Source of the DNA: Blastocatellia bacterium
GTDB taxonomy: Bacteria > Acidobacteriota > Blastocatellia > Pyrinomonadales > Pyrinomonadaceae
Assembly (NCBI GenBank): GCA_016789145.1
Contig: JAEUQI010000014.1
Coordinates: 1-39,904 of the forward strand
Direction: 5' to 3'
DNA: 39,904 bases
This document shows, one piece after another, positions 7,480-16,025 of this stretch (the stretch's first letter is position 1; the number at the start of each line of letters is the position of its first letter). A program made the translations under genes and the position numbers. The notes under the pieces are model-generated. The model was not told the origin of the DNA, did not search any database, and saw only the letters and a program-made list of their open reading frames with translations.

Positions 7480-8532
7480 ATGGACGCGACGGTACTAAAA
7501 CCAAACTACTGGCTATTCTCCAAGAACATCGACCTAACGGTGTTCTTGGGGAGCGCTTTGGTGTCGGTCGCGCTTTTGTTCGTCGGTTGGCAGTTAGGAT
7601 TTTTGAACGGTGATTCGCCGGAGTGGACTTGGGTTTCGGCGGTTTTGTTGATCGATATCGCGCATGTTTGGTCGACAAGTTTTCGGGTTTACTTTGATAT
7701 TGAGGAACTTAAGCGGCGGTTTTGGTTGTATTTGTTGGTGCCTGTCGCTGGGTATGCGATCGGTGTTGCTTTGTATAGCGAGGGCGAGCTGGTGTTTTGG
7801 AAGACGCTGGCGGTGATCGCGGTGTTTCATTTCGTCAGGCAGCAGTATGGTTGGGTCAATCTTTATCGGCGAAAGCTCGGCGAGACATCGCGGGTGACTT
7901 GGTGGATCGATGCTGTTGCGGTTTACCTTGCGACCATTTATCCGCTAGCGTTTTGGATGACGAGCTTGCCGCGGAATTTCGAATGGTTCGTGCCAAATGA
8001 TTTCGTTCTGCTGCCGGCGATCGTTGAGACTGTTTTGTTTCCGATCTACGTTACGGCTCTCGTCGTTTATTTTGGCAAGTCGATCTATCAATATTTTGCT
8101 ACAGGTTTCATCAACATCGGCAAAGACATTGTCGTTGCGACGACCGCGATCTGCTGGTATCTGGGCATCGTGTTCTTCAATTCGGATTACGCATTTACGG
8201 TGACGAATGTGATCATTCACGGTGTGCCTTATTTTGCTTTGATATACGTTTACGCTCGTATGCGACGCGAGACGCAAGGGCCTGTTTATAGGGCTTTATC
8301 GTCGAATTGGATCGTGTTTCTGGCTACGCTGTGGGCGTTGGCATATGTCGAAGAGTTGTTCTGGCACAAAGGCGTTTGGCATGAGAAACAATGGCTGTTT
8401 GGCGGCAATTGGGATTGGACGGGCCTGAAAACGTATCTCGTTCCGCTACTCGCCGTGCCGCAACTCACGCATTATGTGCTTGACGGATTTATCTGGCGGC
8501 GTAATAGTAATCCTGATCTGAAGTTTATTTGA
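7480..8532 (+). CDS. polytopic membrane protein with conserved-looking histidines
   Basis: A 350-residue protein with about eight hydrophobic segments. Histidines sit at or near helix ends in distinctive contexts: DIAH62VW, FH117FVRQQYGW, H247GVPY and TH331YVLDG. Such spacing recalls integral-membrane enzymes that bind iron through histidines (for example Brp/Blh or fatty-acid hydroxylase types), but none of those family signatures is complete, so I leave it unassigned. It begins 17 bases after the preceding stop with no obvious Shine-Dalgarno, and lies three bases before the lipoprotein gene, consistent with translational coupling. Its place after an exported flavoprotein suggests an envelope role. 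Confidence 0.75.
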   Translation: MDATVLKPNYWLFSKNIDLTVFLGSALVSVALLFVGWQLGFLNGDSPEWTWVSAVLLIDIAHVWSTSFRVYFDIEELKRRFWLYLLVPVAGYAIGVALYSEGELVFWKTLAVIAVFHFVRQQYGWVNLYRRKLGETSRVTWWIDAVAVYLATIYPLAFWMTSLPRNFEWFVPNDFVLLPAIVETVLFPIYVTALVVYFGKSIYQYFATGFINIGKDIVVATTAICWYLGIVFFNSDYAFTVTNVIIHGVPYFALIYVYARMRRETQGPVYRALSSNWIVFLATLWALAYVEELFWHKGVWHEKQWLFGGNWDWTGLKTYLVPLLAVPQLTHYVLDGFIWRRNSNPDLKFI

Positions 8533-8535
8533 GCA

Positions 8536-9129
8536 ATGAAAATGCGGCTCACAGTACTGCTAATGGCGATGGCACTGATGTTCGCGTGCAAGAGCGGCGG
8601 CGTGTCGCTAGTGCCGCAAATTACGGCGACCGACGAAACCGTCGAAGCCGGAAAGATCGTTGCCGAGGCTAATCAGGAACTGACGCAGATCAAGGTCCTC
8701 TATCAACAGAACGAAAGTAAACGAGAAGAACTGCGGGCGGCGATGGAGAAGGACGACACGGCGTCGGTCAAGCGTATCGCAAACGAAGTGGTCGATCTCA
8801 TCAACTCCGGTACCTTGCACGGGCAGACGGCTATCGACAAGATCCAGACGGCTCGCGAGATGCTCGTAAACGCTGATTACGCCGAGTATTTGCGATTGAA
8901 ACAGGAATCGCTTCGGCTTCAGCTCGAAGCGTTTGAGAATTATCGGCAGGCGGCTCGCACTCTTCGCGACAACTACGATCCGAAAAATACTGCTCAGCGT
9001 GACAAAGTGAAGTCAGAATTCACAAAGTTTACCGACAACTATCGCACGACGATGGAAAAGGCACGTTCGCGCAGCCGCGAGGCGAACGAGGTTGCGAAAG
9101 CTGCGCTGAACCAACAAGCTTCAAAATAG
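8536..9129 (+). CDS. helical lipoprotein, function unknown
   Basis: A 197-residue protein with signal sequence MKMRLTVLLMAMALMFAC; Cys18 is the likely lipidation site although the lipobox is imperfect (MFAC). The rest is almost all helix-forming and rich in Glu, Lys, Gln and Ala, with heptad-like runs around 50-75 and 120-190, so it is probably a coiled-coil periplasmic protein. It starts three bases after the previous stop and is the last gene of the nine-gene operon. The hairpin at 9134-9155 follows immediately. No family recognised. Confidence 0.75.
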   Translation: MKMRLTVLLMAMALMFACKSGGVSLVPQITATDETVEAGKIVAEANQELTQIKVLYQQNESKREELRAAMEKDDTASVKRIANEVVDLINSGTLHGQTAIDKIQTAREMLVNADYAEYLRLKQESLRLQLEAFENYRQAARTLRDNYDPKNTAQRDKVKSEFTKFTDNYRTTMEKARSRSREANEVAKAALNQQASK

Positions 9130-9155
9130 AAAAGGCCCGCGAAATTTCGTGAGCC
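9124..9155 (-). terminator. hairpin terminator between convergent operons
   Basis: GGCCCGCGAAA (9134-9144) pairs with TTTCGTGAGCC (9145-9155) with one mismatch and one G-T pair. Read on the minus strand the stem is followed by TTTTCTATTTT (9133-9123), a good U-tract, so it should end the PDZ-gene transcript. Its position just after the lipoprotein stop also makes it a likely end for the plus-strand operon. Confidence 0.65.
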
Positions 9156-9178
9156 AATTCCCTTATCAAAACTACGGC

Positions 9179-10165
9179 TTACAAGACTCTACTCGGAAAC
9201 ATCATCGCCGGGACCGGCGGAGCTGCGGGTATGGCCGGCCGTGTAATGCTTGCGGCTCCGGGTCTCGGAGCCGGAAACATGCCTTCGCCGTCGGTCGAAA
9301 AAACAAAACCACTGTCTTTCGAAACTTCGGGCGTTATCGAGACCGTCTTGCGATCGCGATCTCGGACGTACGTGACCTGAATGTCGCCTTCTTTCTTGCC
9401 ATTGATGGCACGAATTAGGTCGAGATTGTTCTTTACGGCTTTGCCGTCAGCATCAATGATGATGTCGCCGGCACGCAGGCCGGCTTTTGCCGCCGGCGAA
9501 TCGTCACGAACATTGTTGATCATCACGCCGCCATCGATTCCGTAACGCTCGCCGAGCTGCTTGGTCATCGGATAAACAGCCACGCCGATAGAACGGCCCT
9601 GGCCGGAGCGCCATACGAAAGACTTGCCGTCCATCTCCGGAGCAATCGCGATGCCCGGAACGTCGATCCGCGGGAGATCCTTTAGATCGGGCATTTCGAT
9701 GCGGCCCGGAAGTGTAGTGGCGAACGCTCCGTTCTCAAATCGAGGAGTCGGACGCTTTCCTAACGTCGCGGTGATGTCCTGCTGAGAACCGTTTCTCAAG
9801 ACTGTGATCTTTGCCGTGTGATCAGGGTCGATCTCGGTGATTAGCCGCGTTAGTTTTCGCGAGCTCGCGACCTCGTCGCCATTAACGGCGATGATCACAT
9901 CACCATCGCGAAGACCCGCGTTTGCGGCCGGCGAGCCTTCGACGACCTTTTCGATCGCAACGCCTCGGACAGACGACAGGCCGAACTTCGCATAATTATC
10001 CTTGTTAACCTCGATGGTCTGGACGCCGAGATAGCCTCCGTCACCGCCGAATGAAAAAGTGAACGCCTTGGGAGCTTTTTCGACAACTTTTGGCGCATCT
10101 TGTGCGACTACAACCAAACCTAAACTCACCATTGCCACAAACGCAAAAATAGATCGTTGGAACAT
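9179..10165 (-). CDS. secreted protein with two PDZ domains
   Basis: A 328-residue protein with a signal peptide (MFQRSIFAFVAMVSLGLVVVAQ) and two PDZ domains, about 44-135 (YLGVQT, GSPAANAGLRDGDVI) and 192-280 (IGVAVY, DSPAAKAGLRAGDIII). There is no trypsin-like protease domain, so it is not a complete DegP/HtrA; it is more likely a substrate-binding or scaffold protein in the periplasm. The tail is Pro/Ala-rich. ATG 10165 is decided by a perfect GGAGGT (complement of 10171-10176) five bases upstream; a longer reading frame to 10255 has no signal peptide at its start and is rejected. Confidence 0.88.
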   Translation of the reverse strand: MFQRSIFAFVAMVSLGLVVVAQDAPKVVEKAPKAFTFSFGGDGGYLGVQTIEVNKDNYAKFGLSSVRGVAIEKVVEGSPAANAGLRDGDVIIAVNGDEVASSRKLTRLITEIDPDHTAKITVLRNGSQQDITATLGKRPTPRFENGAFATTLPGRIEMPDLKDLPRIDVPGIAIAPEMDGKSFVWRSGQGRSIGVAVYPMTKQLGERYGIDGGVMINNVRDDSPAAKAGLRAGDIIIDADGKAVKNNLDLIRAINGKKEGDIQVTYVRDRDRKTVSITPEVSKDSGFVFSTDGEGMFPAPRPGAASITRPAIPAAPPVPAMMFPSRVL

Positions 10166-10218
10166 AAAGAACCTCCAAAAAAAATAAAATTTCGTTAGTG
10201 AGAGATGACAAGGTACAA

Positions 10219-10231
10219 GGCGTATTACGCC
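10219..10231. promoter_or_regulatory. 13-bp palindrome upstream of the PDZ gene
   Basis: GGCGTATTACGCC is a perfect palindrome about a central base, 54 bases before the PDZ-protein start. It could be an operator or a small leader hairpin. The rest of the 117-bp gap shows no clear promoter. Confidence 0.3.
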
Positions 10232-10282
10232 AAGAATTAGATATTTGTTGCACAAGCGCCCGAAAAAGGTTGCTTTTGCGGC

Positions 10283-10780
10283 CTAACAGATCGATTCAGC
10301 GACTAAGATCTTTGTTACCTTCCCGTCGCGAAATTCGATACTAACCTGAGTAGATTCATCAGTCGCATGGTAATAGAACGTCGAGGTACCGTCTTGATCG
10401 ACGACTTCATTTGGTTCGCCAAATTCGCCCTTAACGCCTTCAACATCAGTGCCGATGCGAATACCGCTGGCGAGCCAACGCTTGTCGGTGACCAGCATCT
10501 CATAAACTCGCATACCTTTTCCGCGGCCGTCGCCTATGAGGCTTACTTCGAGGCCTCGATAAGTTAATGTCATGAAGGTCTGTGCATCGCCCGTACAGTG
10601 ATTGCCTGCCTTCATCGTGCTCTTTTTTACCTTAAGAGGCTTGCCAAGCTGTTTGGTTACAGTTGCATATGTCGAATTCCAGCCGACATTGTTGACCCTC
10701 AAATCGAGCCCCTTACTTGTTTGCCCAAATGAAGCCCCCGTGATGATCAGGAACATTGCGCACAAAAACAGATCTCTCAT
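10283..10780 (-). CDS. small secreted protein, function unknown
   Basis: A 165-residue protein with signal peptide (MRDLFLCAMFLIITGASFGQ). The mature part has two similar stretches, WNSTYATVTKQLGKP and IRIGTDVEGVKGEFGEP, each predicting a helix that ends in a G-x-P turn. That layout is typical of two-repeat secreted proteins of the SmpA/BLIP-like type, but I do not claim the family. ATG 10780 has GAGG seven bases upstream; the longer frame to 10846 lies inside the aminotransferase. It begins two bases after that gene's stop, so it is co-transcribed with it. Confidence 0.75.
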   Translation of the reverse strand: MRDLFLCAMFLIITGASFGQTSKGLDLRVNNVGWNSTYATVTKQLGKPLKVKKSTMKAGNHCTGDAQTFMTLTYRGLEVSLIGDGRGKGMRVYEMLVTDKRWLASGIRIGTDVEGVKGEFGEPNEVVDQDGTSTFYYHATDESTQVSIEFRDGKVTKILVAESIC

Positions 10781-10782
10781 AA

Positions 10783-11976
10783 TTAACCTCGGTTCAATTT
10801 CTGTAGTCGTTCGGCGGCAGCTTCGAGAGTTTCGTCCTTTTTGCAAAAACAGAACCTGACCATCTGCGAGCCCATCGACGGTTCGTGATAAAAAGACGAA
10901 CCAGGAACGACGGCGACACCGATCTCCTGAATCAGATGACGTGTGAACTCGACATCATTTGCGAAACCAAAGTTAGAAATATCAGCCATTACATAGTAAG
11001 CGCCCTCAGGCGTGTCGCAATGAAAGCCAGCATTGCGAAGTGCAGGTACGATGAGATCACGTTTTCGGCGATATTCTGTCTGCAGTTCGTCGTAATAGCT
11101 CGGCGGCAAGCTCATCGCATACGCTCCGGCGTGTTGCAACGGATTTGCCGCACCTACGGTGAGAAAATCGTGCACTTTCCTGATCGCTGACGTGATGTCC
11201 GGCGGAGCGATACAGTAGCCGACTCGCCAGCCTGTGACGGAATATGTTTTCGACAAAGAATTAACGACGACCGTTCGCTCACGCATTCCGTCGATGTTTG
11301 ACATACAAATATGTTCGAGCGGATCGTCGTCGGCGTGGCCGCTGTATACAATGTGTTCGTAGATCTCGTCGGTGAAGCAATATGCGTCGAATTCCTTACA
11401 GAGGTCGGCAATAAACTCAAGCTCGTCACGCGAATAGACCTTGCCGGTCGGATTGTTCGGGTTGCAGATGATGATCGCACGTGTCCGTTCGCTGAATGCT
11501 GCTCGAAGTTGTTCGCGGTCAAAGACAAAACCTTCGTCCGTTCGATAAAGTGGCACATGCCTCGGCGTAGCGTCAGAAAGGATCGCGTCGGGAGCGTAAT
11601 TCTCGTAAAACGGCTCGAAAACGATGACCTCGTCAAGCGGATCGACCGTGGCCATCATTGCCGCGATCATGCCCTCGGTCGAACCACAAGTAACAGTGAT
11701 CTCGGTCTCCGGATCGACGTCCATTCCCAAAAACCACTGCGTCTTCTTTGCAATGGCATCACGAAATTCTTTAACGCCCCAGGTAACGGCGTATTGGTTG
11801 TGATCCGCAGCAATTGCCTCGATCGCCTTCTGTTTGATGTCCTCAGGAGCTGACCAATCGGGAAAGCCTTGACCAAGATTCACCGCACCATATTTCACAG
11901 CCTCACGAGACATCTCGCGGATGACTGATTCGGTGAAGGAGGTGGCTTTACGGGAAATTCTGCTTCGTAGTTCCAT
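10783..11976 (-). CDS. PLP-dependent class I/II aminotransferase
   Basis: A 397-residue fold-type I aminotransferase of the kynurenine/methionine aminotransferase group (NLGQGFPD at 33-40). Visible active-site motifs are the cofactor-contacting NPNNPTG (172-178), TDEIYEH (202-208), Schiff-base Lys243 in SLSKTYSVTGWRVGY, and the carboxylate-binding Arg in MVRFCF. It probably transaminates an aromatic, methionine or glutamine-like amino acid with a 2-oxo acid in the cytosol; the exact substrate is not determinable. AGGAGA lies eight bases upstream. It follows galE by 12 bases in the same minus-strand run. Confidence 0.9.
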   Translation of the reverse strand: MELRSRISRKATSFTESVIREMSREAVKYGAVNLGQGFPDWSAPEDIKQKAIEAIAADHNQYAVTWGVKEFRDAIAKKTQWFLGMDVDPETEITVTCGSTEGMIAAMMATVDPLDEVIVFEPFYENYAPDAILSDATPRHVPLYRTDEGFVFDREQLRAAFSERTRAIIICNPNNPTGKVYSRDELEFIADLCKEFDAYCFTDEIYEHIVYSGHADDDPLEHICMSNIDGMRERTVVVNSLSKTYSVTGWRVGYCIAPPDITSAIRKVHDFLTVGAANPLQHAGAYAMSLPPSYYDELQTEYRRKRDLIVPALRNAGFHCDTPEGAYYVMADISNFGFANDVEFTRHLIQEIGVAVVPGSSFYHEPSMGSQMVRFCFCKKDETLEAAAERLQKLNRG

Positions 11977-11988
11977 AATGAAAGTCTC

Positions 11989-12972
11989 CTAATTGGAGTA
12001 TCCGCTTGGATTATTCTTATGCCATTTCCACGCTGACTCGATGATGCGTTCGAGTTCGGGAATGCGTGGTTGCCAACCTAGAACGCTTTTGGCTTTCGAT
12101 GCGTCACCGATGAGTTTTGAAGGGTCGCCGGCTCGTCGAGGTGCCATTTTTGCTTCGATCGGAAGGCCGGTGACTTTGCGGGCGGCTTCGATAACTTCCA
12201 TTACAGAATATCCGTTTCCGTTGCCAAGATTGATACATTCGGAAGGTTTGTCGCTATTCAAATGATCGAGCGCGAGTAAATGAGCATTGCTCAGATCCGA
12301 GACATGTATGTAGTCGCGGATCGCGGTGCCGTCGGGCGTTGGATAATCGTCGCCGAAAATGGATACATGTGGAATGCGGCCTTGGGCTGCGAATAGAACG
12401 AGCGGAATCAGATGTGTTTCAGGGTCGTGATCTTCGCCGCAATCATCGGTCGCTCCACAGGCATTAAAGTATCGCAGAGCCACGAACTTGAGGTCGTATG
12501 CTTTGTCATAGGATTCAAGAACGCGTTCGATCATGAACTTGGTCCAGCCATAAGGGTTGGTCGGATTCTGCGGATGTCTTTCGTCTATCGGCGTATACTG
12601 CGGCTCGCCAAATGTGGCACAGGTCGATGAAAAAACGAACTTTTTTATATTGTTCACAATAAGAGCGTCGAGCAGACGCAACGTCTCGATGACGTTATTG
12701 TGGAAATACCTTTGCGGTTGTTCGACCGATTCGCCGACATAGGCATAGGCGGAAAAGTGCATACACGCTTCGATATCGTGTTCGGCGGCGATACGGCCTA
12801 TCAGTTCCGGATCGCCGACGTTCCCTTCGAAAAACGGCACGCCGTCAGGAAGCGATTCTCGATGTCCGTAAACCAAATTATCCAGAACGACCGGTGAGTG
12901 ACCGTCGCGGATGAGGTCTCGGACCACGACGCTTCCGATGTATCCAGCTCCGCCAGTGACTAAGATCGCCAT
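11989..12972 (-). CDS. galE: UDP-glucose 4-epimerase
   Basis: A 327-residue extended short-chain dehydrogenase. The NAD site is TGGAGYIGS at 6-14, the catalytic triad is Ser/Thr in SSTCAT (115-120) with Tyr141 and Lys145 in NPYGWTK, and the GalE-specific FNACGA and DYIHVSDL motifs are present. It interconverts UDP-glucose and UDP-galactose for envelope polysaccharide. It begins one base after the stop of the WbpM-like gene, which also acts on nucleotide sugars, so the two are one transcription unit. Confidence 0.95.
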   Translation of the reverse strand: MAILVTGGAGYIGSVVVRDLIRDGHSPVVLDNLVYGHRESLPDGVPFFEGNVGDPELIGRIAAEHDIEACMHFSAYAYVGESVEQPQRYFHNNVIETLRLLDALIVNNIKKFVFSSTCATFGEPQYTPIDERHPQNPTNPYGWTKFMIERVLESYDKAYDLKFVALRYFNACGATDDCGEDHDPETHLIPLVLFAAQGRIPHVSIFGDDYPTPDGTAIRDYIHVSDLSNAHLLALDHLNSDKPSECINLGNGNGYSVMEVIEAARKVTGLPIEAKMAPRRAGDPSKLIGDASKAKSVLGWQPRIPELERIIESAWKWHKNNPSGYSN

Positions 12973-12973
12973 A

Positions 12974-14884
12974 TCAATTATCGGCTCCGGCGGCCTTTGA
13001 TCCTATGGAAATAGTTGCTTCCGGAAGAAACTTGTTAAATAATCGGCGGATCTCAGAGGCATCCTTAGCATCAACAGCTTGCCTAAATTCACTCAGTATC
13101 TCGACGACCTGCTCATCTGAATAGGTAGCGATCTTACCAATGAAAATCTTCGGGTGCCGCGTTTTTAGTAGATCCTCGCCGGTTATCTCTAATTCTTCGA
13201 ATAGCTTTTCACCGTCGCGAATTCCCGTAAACTGTATATCGATATCTTCATACGGCGTCAGGCCGGAAAGTCTGATCATATCTTCGGCGAGATCCAAGAT
13301 CTTAACCGGCTGGCCCATATCCAGGATGAAGATCTCACCTCCGTTTCCGAGAGCTCCTGCCTGCAGAACAAGCTGCGAGGCTTCGGGGATCGTCATGAAA
13401 TACCGAGTCATGTCCTTATGAGTAACCGTGATCGGCTCGCCTTTTTGGATCTGTTCGCGAAAAATGGGCACAACCGATCCGGCCGAGCCAAGCACATTTC
13501 CAAATCGCACAGCAGTGAAATTCGTCTCATACTTATCGTTCAGTTCTTGAACGACGATCTCGGCGATACGTTTTGAGGCGCCCATGATCGAGGTTGGGTT
13601 AACGGCTTTATCCGTCGATATCATCACAAAATCGCTGGCACCGAACTCGCCCGCCAGCGAAGCTATCTGACGTGTCGCAAATATATTGTTCTTGACCGCT
13701 TCTGAGCAATTAAGTTCCATCAGCGGAACGTGTTTGTGTGCGGCCGCGTGAAAGATGATCTCAGGTTTGAACTGCTCGAATATGTCGCGCATTCGCGGTT
13801 CGTCACAGATATCGGCGATCAACGGAAAAATAGCGATCTCCGTACGATAACTTGATAGTTCGCGTTCGACATTAAAAAGAAAGAACTCGGCCCTCTCGAC
13901 CAACAGCAGTTTAGACGGACTATAATTGACGATCTGTCTTACCAGTTCGGAACCGATCGAACCGCCAGCTCCGGTCACCATCACAACCTTGCCCGAGAGA
14001 AAATCGTAAAGATTCTCGTCGTCAAGCTCGACGGGTTCACGGCCCAGTAGGTCTTCGATCTGAACGTCGCGAATACGGCTGACGGAAACATGTCCGTGAG
14101 CCAGTTCGTTCAGGCTCGGTACGATGCGAGCTTTGACAGGAATAGCTGCACAAACGTCCATTATGCGGCGGATCTCTTTGCCCTGAGCTTGATCGATAGC
14201 GATCACAACCTGTTCGATATTTAGATCGCTCACCAATTTTGGCAGGTCTTTGGTCGAACCGAGGACTTTTATACGATTGACGCTGCCACCCTTCTTAGCA
14301 AAGTCATCATCGACAAAGCCTCGGATCTCAAGCTCAGCATATCGGCGGCCGGACATTTCTTTAGCAAGCGTCGACCCCATACGACCGGCCCCCACGATCA
14401 GTGTTGGCATCTGACGAGCTCGTTTACGGCCTAATGTCGGTCGATTCTTGTCATTGAGTTCGTAAAAGAACCTTCGCAGAATTCGCAGGCCTAATAGCCC
14501 GCCGAACCCCATCATCGTATCGATCAAGATCACCGATACAGGTATCTGCCATAAGGTAAATGTTGTGAAGGAAAGAATGAGCCTGAATCCGATCAGGATC
14601 ACACACGATATCGCCGCCGCCTTTAGAAACAGGCTGATGTCCTCAATGCTCACATAGCGCCATATGAGTGAGTAGGCACCGACGACAAACAACGATGCGA
14701 TCTGGACAAGGATCACGAAAGGTAACTGTCGGATCGCAGTTTCGAGGTACAGTTCGCCGAGCTGAATATTTACGGCCGGTAAATACGCGATGAAAAATGC
14801 GACGCTCAAGACGCCGATGTCAGCAAAAAACTGCAACGGGCGTCTCATGTACCAAAATCGATCGTCTGATCTTTCGCGAAACAT
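12974..14884 (-). CDS. membrane UDP-sugar 4,6-dehydratase (WbpM/CapD/FlaA1-like)
   Basis: A 636-residue protein with about four N-terminal transmembrane helices (20-140), a first Rossmann-like CoA-binding-type domain (about 160-290, [10 protein letters not shown]) and a C-terminal dehydratase domain ([15 protein letters not shown]). The active-site segment [16 protein letters not shown] has Met where ordinary short-chain enzymes have Tyr, as is normal for WbpM-type dehydratases. It should convert UDP-GlcNAc to a 4-keto-6-deoxy sugar for O-antigen or capsule. Full-length for the family. No clear Shine-Dalgarno before ATG 14884. Confidence 0.92.
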   Translation of the reverse strand: MFRERSDDRFWYMRRPLQFFADIGVLSVAFFIAYLPAVNIQLGELYLETAIRQLPFVILVQIASLFVVGAYSLIWRYVSIEDISLFLKAAAISCVILIGFRLILSFTTFTLWQIPVSVILIDTMMGFGGLLGLRILRRFFYELNDKNRPTLGRKRARQMPTLIVGAGRMGSTLAKEMSGRRYAELEIRGFVDDDFAKKGGSVNRIKVLGSTKDLPKLVSDLNIEQVVIAIDQAQGKEIRRIMDVCAAIPVKARIVPSLNELAHGHVSVSRIRDVQIEDLLGREPVELDDENLYDFLSGKVVMVTGAGGSIGSELVRQIVNYSPSKLLLVERAEFFLFNVERELSSYRTEIAIFPLIADICDEPRMRDIFEQFKPEIIFHAAAHKHVPLMELNCSEAVKNNIFATRQIASLAGEFGASDFVMISTDKAVNPTSIMGASKRIAEIVVQELNDKYETNFTAVRFGNVLGSAGSVVPIFREQIQKGEPITVTHKDMTRYFMTIPEASQLVLQAGALGNGGEIFILDMGQPVKILDLAEDMIRLSGLTPYEDIDIQFTGIRDGEKLFEELEITGEDLLKTRHPKIFIGKIATYSDEQVVEILSEFRQAVDAKDASEIRRLFNKFLPEATISIGSKAAGADN

Positions 14885-14949
14885 AATGGATAAACAATGA
14901 TTTTGAAAGGCTGCACGAGATTTCGCAACCCGTCATCGTGCAAATCGAT

Positions 14950-15020
14950 CATGAATTCATGCATCGTAAATTATTGTGCAAGCGCGAGTTAGGTTAGGTT
15001 ATACTGTTCGAGCGCGAATT
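14950..15020. promoter_or_regulatory. divergent regulatory region, wbpM-like gene / SLBB export gene
   Basis: The 152-bp gap between the two divergent starts holds a perfect 12-bp palindrome CATGAATTCATG (14950-14961), a tandem AGGTTAGGTT (14991-15000), a TATACT -10-like box (15000-15005) and two copies of GCGCGARTT (14982-14990 and 15012-15020) flanking that box 30 bases apart. I read the TATACT as the plus-strand promoter of the export gene; no well-spaced -35 is evident. The paired GCGCGA sites may be activator or repressor contacts. Confidence 0.4.
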
Positions 15021-15036
15021 GGAGTAAGAAGTTGGT

Positions 15037-16023
15037 ATGAAGTACGTAGTTTTGTTATTGTCCCTAGCTATTAGTGCGATCACGGTTCCTGGTCAGACTA
15101 CCGGCGATAAAGTGGTTGACACAGGTTATATGATCGGACCGGGCGACGAGATCACGGCAAAGGTTTTGGGTGAGCCTCAATTCGATTTTGTGGCAACGGT
15201 TGATGAGGACGGCAAGATCGAAGTGCCGTTTACCGACCAATTGATCGTCGCGCAGTGCCGAACCGAACGTGAACTTCGTACCGAAGTAAGTGGCTTTCTT
15301 TCAAAGTACCTACGAAATCCTCAACTGAGCCTTCGTGTCACCGACCGTAAAAGTCGCCCACCCGCAACCATTTACGGCGAAGTAAAGACGCCGGCACAGA
15401 TCGAACTTCGCCGGCGAACGACCCTGGTTGAACTGATCTCATTTTCAGGCGGAATTACCGACGACGCCGGCGGTATGGTCCAGGTATTTCGTACACGGCC
15501 GCCTCTATGTTCAAAGGTCGGCGATGACGGGCAATGGGCAACCAATTCAGGCGATCCGACGGATGTCCCGTCGCGAATGTACAGTCTTGCCAGCATTCGA
15601 TCGGGAAAGGAAGAGGCAAACCCGATCATTTATCCGGGCGACGTTATCGTAGTACAGAAAGCAGCGCCGGTATATGTCACGGGCGAAGTGGTCGCCCCGC
15701 AAGGAATCTATCTTAAAGAAGGCGGAATGTCCCTGTCCGAGGCGATCGCGAAGATCGGCGGTGTACGTGCGGAGGCAAAGACCAAGGACATCAAGATCTA
15801 TCGTCTTAAATCAAACTCTAAAGACCGCGAGATCATCGCAGCAAATCTTGATCTGATAAAGAAAGGCGAGCAGAAAGACCCTACGCTTGAGCCTTACGAC
15901 ATCATCGAGGTTAATCGTGCAAAGGACAGTATCGGCGAGACGATACTTAAATTGGTCACAGGAGCAGGCCGAACCGCATTCAGCAGTATGACGAGCGGCG
16001 TAGGGACAAGAATTCTCTACTAG
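15037..16023 (+). CDS. polysaccharide export protein with SLBB domains (Wza-like)
   Basis: A 328-residue secreted protein: signal peptide to about residue 20 (ending TVPGQ), Poly_export domain at about 30-115 (YMIGPGDEITAKVLGE is the family opening), then two SLBB beta-grasp domains near 118-205 and 215-290 (VYVTGEVVAPQGIYL). This family forms outer-membrane channels for capsule or exopolysaccharide. There is no lipobox Cys, unlike classical Wza. It is the natural partner of the Wzc-like kinase at 32761, although the two are 17 kb apart. It converges with the acyl-CoA synthetase gene with only two bases between stops. Confidence 0.9.
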   Translation: MKYVVLLLSLAISAITVPGQTTGDKVVDTGYMIGPGDEITAKVLGEPQFDFVATVDEDGKIEVPFTDQLIVAQCRTERELRTEVSGFLSKYLRNPQLSLRVTDRKSRPPATIYGEVKTPAQIELRRRTTLVELISFSGGITDDAGGMVQVFRTRPPLCSKVGDDGQWATNSGDPTDVPSRMYSLASIRSGKEEANPIIYPGDVIVVQKAAPVYVTGEVVAPQGIYLKEGGMSLSEAIAKIGGVRAEAKTKDIKIYRLKSNSKDREIIAANLDLIKKGEQKDPTLEPYDIIEVNRAKDSIGETILKLVTGAGRTAFSSMTSGVGTRILY

Positions 16024-16025
16024 TT

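Noticed and set aside
7480..8532. Brp/Blh beta-carotene dioxygenase
   Set aside because: Histidine placement is only loosely similar and no family-specific motif could be confirmed, so it is left as unassigned.
9179..10165. DegP/HtrA protease
   Set aside because: Two PDZ domains are present but no trypsin-like domain with a GNSGGP active site.
11311..11853. 180-residue plus-strand frame opposite the aminotransferase
   Set aside because: Antisense shadow; the aminotransferase has all catalytic residues on the minus strand.
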